Under the pieces are notes generated by a model that was not told the DNA's origin, made no database searches, and was given only the letters and a program-made list of their open reading frames with translations. The position numbers were made by a program, and so were the translations under genes. From assembly GCF_944384765.1 (NCBI RefSeq), contig NZ_CALWUM010000010.1, positions 1 through 64,000 on the forward strand: a stretch of DNA of 64,000 bases. The letters are read 5' to 3'. This stretch comes from an uncultured Agathobaculum sp. (GTDB lineage Bacteria > Bacillota > Clostridia > Oscillospirales > Butyricicoccaceae). Of this stretch, positions 60,607-64,000 are shown in pieces. Each line of letters begins with the position of its first letter. Position 1 is the stretch's first letter.

Positions 60607-60646
60607 GAAACCCCGTCCATCAAATATATTTGACGGACGGGGTTTC
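60607..60646 (-). terminator. Terminator of pcrA
   Basis: A 19-bp stem (60607-60625 with 60628-60646, one mismatch) with a GAAACCCCGTCC arm; the minus strand continues TATTTTT. It lies 78 bp after the pcrA stop. Confidence 0.8.
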
Positions 60647-60723
60647 CCTGTCAAAATGCTTTGACAGGCCCAAGGCAACACCGCACCATTCTGCCTGCGG
60701 CGCTTTCATGATACGGGATTGCC

Positions 60724-63135
60724 TTAAATTTTCTGCATAAACTGCGCTGCGGACTTGGCCATCAGCCGTTTGGTGCCCTTCTGGTCAAAGGCGATCTCGA
60801 GCAGCGCGTCGCCGCCCATGGGCTTGACCGATACCACCATGCCGTCGCCGAACGCCTTGTGGCGCACGCGGCAGCCCGCAGTAAAGTTGGGCAGGGGGAC
60901 GCTCTGCGCCCGCGCGGGGGTGACTGACGGCGTGCTGGCCGCAGCGGAGACATAGCGTGCCCGCGCGACCTGCGCGCGCGGCAGCGTGGGGTCGGGCTGG
61001 GTCGCGGCCTGGAAAGAGCGGCTCTCGCTGATGTTGCTGTCCAGCAGCTCGCGCGGCATCTCGTCGATGAAGCGCGAGGGGTGCGCATACTGCGTGCGGC
61101 CGTACAGCATGCGGCGCTCGGCGCAGGTCAGATACAGCTGCTCCTTTGCGCGCGTGACCGCCACATAGCATAGCCGGCGCTCCTCCTCCATATCCTCCTC
61201 GCGCTCCATCGCGCGGAAGCCGGGGAACAGCCCATCCTCCATGCCTGCGAGGAACACGACCGGGAATTCCAGACCCTTGGCCGAGTGCATGGTCATCATG
61301 AGCACAGCGTCCTCGTCCTCGCCGGTCTGGTCGGCATCCGTGTAGAGCGCCATCTCCTCGAGAAAGCCGGCGAGCGACGCCTCGTCGTGGTCGTTTTCGT
61401 AATTGACAATATAGCTCTTGAGCTCCTCGATGTGCTCAAGGCGGCCCTGCTCCTCGACACCGCCCTTTTCCTCGAGCGCCGCGCGGTAGCCGGATTTGTC
61501 GAGCAGCTCGTCATACAGCTCGGAGAGCGAGAGGAACTGGCGCTGCTGGCGCAGGTTTTCCATCATAGCACCGAATTTCTCCATCGCCGTCGCGCCGCGC
61601 GAGAGCGCGGGAAAGTGCGAGGCCTGCCGCACCACGTCGTACAGAAGCATACCGTTTTCCAGCGCGACCTGCGCCGCGGTCTCGACCGACTTGTCGCCGA
61701 TTTTACGTGTGGGCACGTTGATGATGCGCCGCAGGCGCAGCTCATCCGCCGGGTTCTCGAGCACCCACAGATAGGCGAACATATCGCGGATCTCGGCGCG
61801 GGAGAAGAAGTCTCGTCCCTTGTAGACGCGGTAGGGGATATTTGCGCGGATAAACGCGGCGGCGATATTGTCGCTGAGCACGTTGTTGCGGTAGAGCACC
61901 GCGAAGTCGCTCCACCGGCGGCCCTGCTGCACACCTTCGCGGATGGTGTCCGCGATGTAAGCGGCTTCGCCCTCCTGGCTGTCCGAACGGTGCAGGCGGA
62001 TCTTGGCGCCGTCGCCGTGGTCGGTCCACAGCTCCTTGCCCTTGCGGCCGACGTTGTTGCGGATGACCTCGTTGGCGGCGTTTAAGATGTTGCCGGTCGA
62101 GCGGTAGTTCTGCTCCAGACGGATGGTTTTGGCGTCCTTAAACTGCTTTTCAAATTCCAGAATGTTGGTGATGGTCGCGCCGCGGAACTTGTAGATGGAC
62201 TGGTCGTCATCGCCGACCACGCAGATGTTTTCATAATACCCGGCCAGCAGGCTGGTGAGCACATACTGCGCATAGTTAGTGTCCTGATACTCGTCGACCA
62301 GCACATAGCGGAACTGATGCTGGTAGTATTCGAGCACCTCGGGATTGCTTTGCAGCAGCAGGACGGTTTTCATGATGATGTCGTCAAAATCCAGCGCGCA
62401 GGCCTTTTTCATCTCTTTTTCGTACAGTTTGTATACTTCCGAGACCTTTTCGCGGAAGTAATCACCCGCAGCATCTGCGGCGAATTGCTTGGGCGTCATC
62501 AGCTTGTCCTTGGCGCGGGAGATCATGTTCATGACCGTGCGCGGGTCAAAGGTCTTGGTATCCAGGTTCAGGCGTTTGAGCACACCCGTGATCACGCGCT
62601 TTTTATCGTCCTCGTCGTAGATCGTGAACGCGGTCTCGAAGCCCAGCAGGTCGCCGTGCCGCCGCAGGATGCGCAGGCAGGCGGTATGGAAGGTGTAGGC
62701 CCAGACTGCGGAAGCGGCCTTTTCGTCGTCCAGCGCGGCAGTCAGGCGCTCGCGCAGCTCGCGCGCGGCCTTGTTGGTGAAGGTGATCGCAATGACCTCC
62801 CACGGACGGGCCGGGTGTATGGCGCACAGCTGCTCGGCGCGCGCCCGGTTTTCCGGCTGGGGATCGGTCAGGTATTCGGTCAGGAAGAGCAGGTCGTCCT
62901 CGGTTGCGCCCGCGGGGGCAAACTCGCTCGTCAGGCCCTGGCCGAAGCGCAGAATATTGATGATCCGGTTGATCAGCACGGTGGTTTTGCCGCTGCCCGC
63001 GCCCGCTAGGATGAGCAGGGGGCCTTCGGTGGCGAACACGGCTTCGCGCTGCTTGTCGTTTAGATTCGAGAAGCGCTGCTCGATGACCGCGCGCCGCACA
63101 GCGGCATATTTCAGATCGAATTTGGTCGGTTCCAT
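60724..63135 (-). CDS. pcrA: ATP-dependent DNA helicase, PcrA/UvrD family
   Basis: 803-residue superfamily 1 3'-5' helicase for repair and plasmid replication. Walker A LILAGAGSGKTT (residues 44-51 core), DEYQDTNYAQ (motif II), VVGDDDQSIYKFRGA (III), LEQNYRST (IV), MMTMHSAKGLEFPVVF (V) and YVAVTRAKEQLYL (VI). There is an about 45-residue insert between motifs I and Ia (GLTSEFAPAGATEDD onward). The C-terminal Tudor-like end CRVRHKAFGDGMVVSV binds RNA polymerase in relatives. ATG 63135 follows GAGGAAA. Confidence 0.95.
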   Translation of the reverse strand: MEPTKFDLKYAAVRRAVIEQRFSNLNDKQREAVFATEGPLLILAGAGSGKTTVLINRIINILRFGQGLTSEFAPAGATEDDLLFLTEYLTDPQPENRARAEQLCAIHPARPWEVIAITFTNKAARELRERLTAALDDEKAASAVWAYTFHTACLRILRRHGDLLGFETAFTIYDEDDKKRVITGVLKRLNLDTKTFDPRTVMNMISRAKDKLMTPKQFAADAAGDYFREKVSEVYKLYEKEMKKACALDFDDIIMKTVLLLQSNPEVLEYYQHQFRYVLVDEYQDTNYAQYVLTSLLAGYYENICVVGDDDQSIYKFRGATITNILEFEKQFKDAKTIRLEQNYRSTGNILNAANEVIRNNVGRKGKELWTDHGDGAKIRLHRSDSQEGEAAYIADTIREGVQQGRRWSDFAVLYRNNVLSDNIAAAFIRANIPYRVYKGRDFFSRAEIRDMFAYLWVLENPADELRLRRIINVPTRKIGDKSVETAAQVALENGMLLYDVVRQASHFPALSRGATAMEKFGAMMENLRQQRQFLSLSELYDELLDKSGYRAALEEKGGVEEQGRLEHIEELKSYIVNYENDHDEASLAGFLEEMALYTDADQTGEDEDAVLMMTMHSAKGLEFPVVFLAGMEDGLFPGFRAMEREEDMEEERRLCYVAVTRAKEQLYLTCAERRMLYGRTQYAHPSRFIDEMPRELLDSNISESRSFQAATQPDPTLPRAQVARARYVSAAASTPSVTPARAQSVPLPNFTAGCRVRHKAFGDGMVVSVKPMGGDALLEIAFDQKGTKRLMAKSAAQFMQKI

Positions 63136-63169
63136 GGGTTTCCTCGTTTCATTTTGGAGATACGAAACC

Positions 63170-63198
63170 AGTATAGCACAAACCGGAAAAGAAAACAA
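63170..63198 (-). promoter_or_regulatory. Promoter of pcrA
   Basis: Minus strand: -35 TTGTTT (63198-63193), 17 bp, -10 TATACT (63175-63170). Confidence 0.6.
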
Positions 63199-63220
63199 AT
63201 GTTCTATTCGCGTGCGCACG

Positions 63221-63246
63221 AAAAAAAGCCGCCCAGTGGGCGGCTT
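63221..63246 (-). terminator. Terminator of feoB
   Basis: AAGCCGCCC (63227-63235) pairs with GGGCGGCTT (63238-63246); the minus strand continues into T7-8. Confidence 0.9.
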
Positions 63247-63249
63247 GGA

Positions 63250-64000
63250 CTAGGCGAGTCCAGCGGCTATGCACAGGCCGTGCACGATCAGGCAGAGTGT
63301 AAAGCCGATGAACGTTGGCAGAAGGGCAGAAACAAGCGTCCATTTGACGCTACGCGTCTCCTTCCAGATGGTCAGGCAGGTGGTTGAGCACGGCCAGTGC
63401 GCTACCGTGAACACAAGCGTGCACAGCGCGGTGCATAAGGTCCAGCCGTTTGCGATCAGCAGCGCGCGGAAGGCGGCAAGGTCGCTCACGCCGGCAAGCG
63501 TTCCGGTGCTCAGATAGCCCATGACGATCAGCGGCATAACCAGCTCGTTTGCCGGGAAGCCGAGCAGAAAGGCGAGCAGAATGACGCCGTCTAGGCCGAA
63601 CACGCGCGCGATCGGCTCGAGCGCTGCGGTCAGGTGGGCGAAAAGCGAGGCGTCCCCGACGGTGATGTGCGCGAGTAGCCAGATCACGACGCCCGCCGGG
63701 GCTGCAACCGCGGCCGCCCGGCCGAGCACGAACAGCGTTCGGTCGCGCACGCTGCGCACGATCACCCGCCCGACCTGCGGGACGCGGTAGGGCGGCAGCT
63801 CAAGTGTGAAGGAGGAGGGCATGCCGCGCAGCACGGTGGCCGAGAGCAGCCGCGAGACCGCGAGTGTGAGCAGCACGCTGCCCGCAATCACCGCGGTCAG
63901 CAGCAGCGCGCCGCCCGCGGCGCTGCCCGCGAAAAATGCCGTGCACAAAAAGATCAGCAGCGGGAAGCGTCCGTTGCACGGCGCAAACGTGTTGGTCAGA
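63250..64000 (-). CDS. feoB: Ferrous iron transporter FeoB, C-terminal part (cut by the window edge)
   Basis: About 250 residues of the membrane domain of FeoB, which imports Fe2+. Reading in from the window edge gives LTNTFAPCNGRFPLLIF, then SSFTLELPPYRVPQVGRVIV, GFPANELVMPLIVMGY and HWPCSTTCLTIWKET, all FeoB hallmarks, followed by KWTLVSALLPTFIGF and a final helix. The Nucleoside-recognition (Gate) segments and Cys residues in APCNGR and HWPCS are intact. The GTPase domain and FeoA would lie beyond base 64000. Confidence 0.93.
   Translation of the reverse strand, partial: LTNTFAPCNGRFPLLIFLCTAFFAGSAAGGALLLTAVIAGSVLLTLAVSRLLSATVLRGMPSSFTLELPPYRVPQVGRVIVRSVRDRTLFVLGRAAAVAAPAGVVIWLLAHITVGDASLFAHLTAALEPIARVFGLDGVILLAFLLGFPANELVMPLIVMGYLSTGTLAGVSDLAAFRALLIANGWTLCTALCTLVFTVAHWPCSTTCLTIWKETRSVKWTLVSALLPTFIGFTLCLIVHGLCIAAGLA

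Overview
This window looks like core chromosome of a spore-forming, GC-rich member of the Firmicutes (class Clostridia), most like the Oscillospiraceae/Butyricicoccaceae group. The support is: the pyrH-frr-uppS-cdsA-dxr-rseP-ispG-polC cluster with a Gram-positive PolC; three T-box leaders; a spoIIAA-spoIIAB-sigF operon; paired DUF421/DUF4363 genes; strong GGAGG ribosome sites; and GC content near 60 percent as judged by eye. The genus is a guess.

Layout. 1-74: the 3' end (domains V and VI) of a group II intron, next to a DeoR-family regulator. 1.3-3.2 kb: a split transketolase. 3.2-4.4 kb: two Xre-type regulators and a small Cys-rich protein. 4.6-8.1 kb: malic enzyme, an EcsC-like protein, a small conserved protein and the inositol catabolism enzyme IolE. 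8.2-10.4 kb: a BceAB-like ABC exporter on the minus strand. 10.5-21.8 kb: UMP kinase, ribosome recycling factor, undecaprenyl-PP synthase, CDP-DAG synthase, two MEP-pathway enzymes, RseP and PolC. 21.8-23.1 kb: two conserved hypothetical genes. 23.1-30.6 kb: a full histidine operon that begins with a HisZ-HisG fusion and also carries crcB and two small membrane genes. 30.8-36.5 kb: a C39-like peptidase, PNPOx-like and CapA-like genes, then minus-strand redox and DUF421 genes. 36.6-42.9 kb: T-box-controlled ilvB-ilvN-ilvC-ilvD, then pyrE. 43-46.6 kb: an aminotransferase with an Lrp-type regulator, DUF2461, an exonuclease and a membrane protein. 46.7-51 kb (minus): pheS-pheT with a T-box. 51-53 kb: small surface/membrane genes and a ribbon-helix-helix regulator with clear operators. 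53-55.9 kb: valS with a T-box. 56-59.9 kb: a membrane protein, folC and the sigma-F operon. 60-64 kb (minus): an Xre-membrane protein, PcrA helicase and the C-terminal part of FeoB.

How the parts fit. Most of the window serves growth: amino-acid synthesis (His, branched-chain), tRNA charging (Phe, Val), isoprenoid and lipid precursors, DNA replication and repair. The three T-boxes can be aligned with each other; the alignment puts Val (GTC) codons in the ilvB and valS leaders and a Phe (TTC) codon in the pheS leader, so branched-chain synthesis appears tied to tRNA-Val charging.

Most unusual: four roughly 145-190 bp arrays of tandem hairpins, each lying between genes that read in the same direction (frr/uppS, cdsA/dxr, ilvC/ilvD, pheS/pheT). 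All four have the same orientation relative to transcription, and several stems show paired, compensating base changes. No CRISPR array, prophage, rRNA or tRNA gene was seen.
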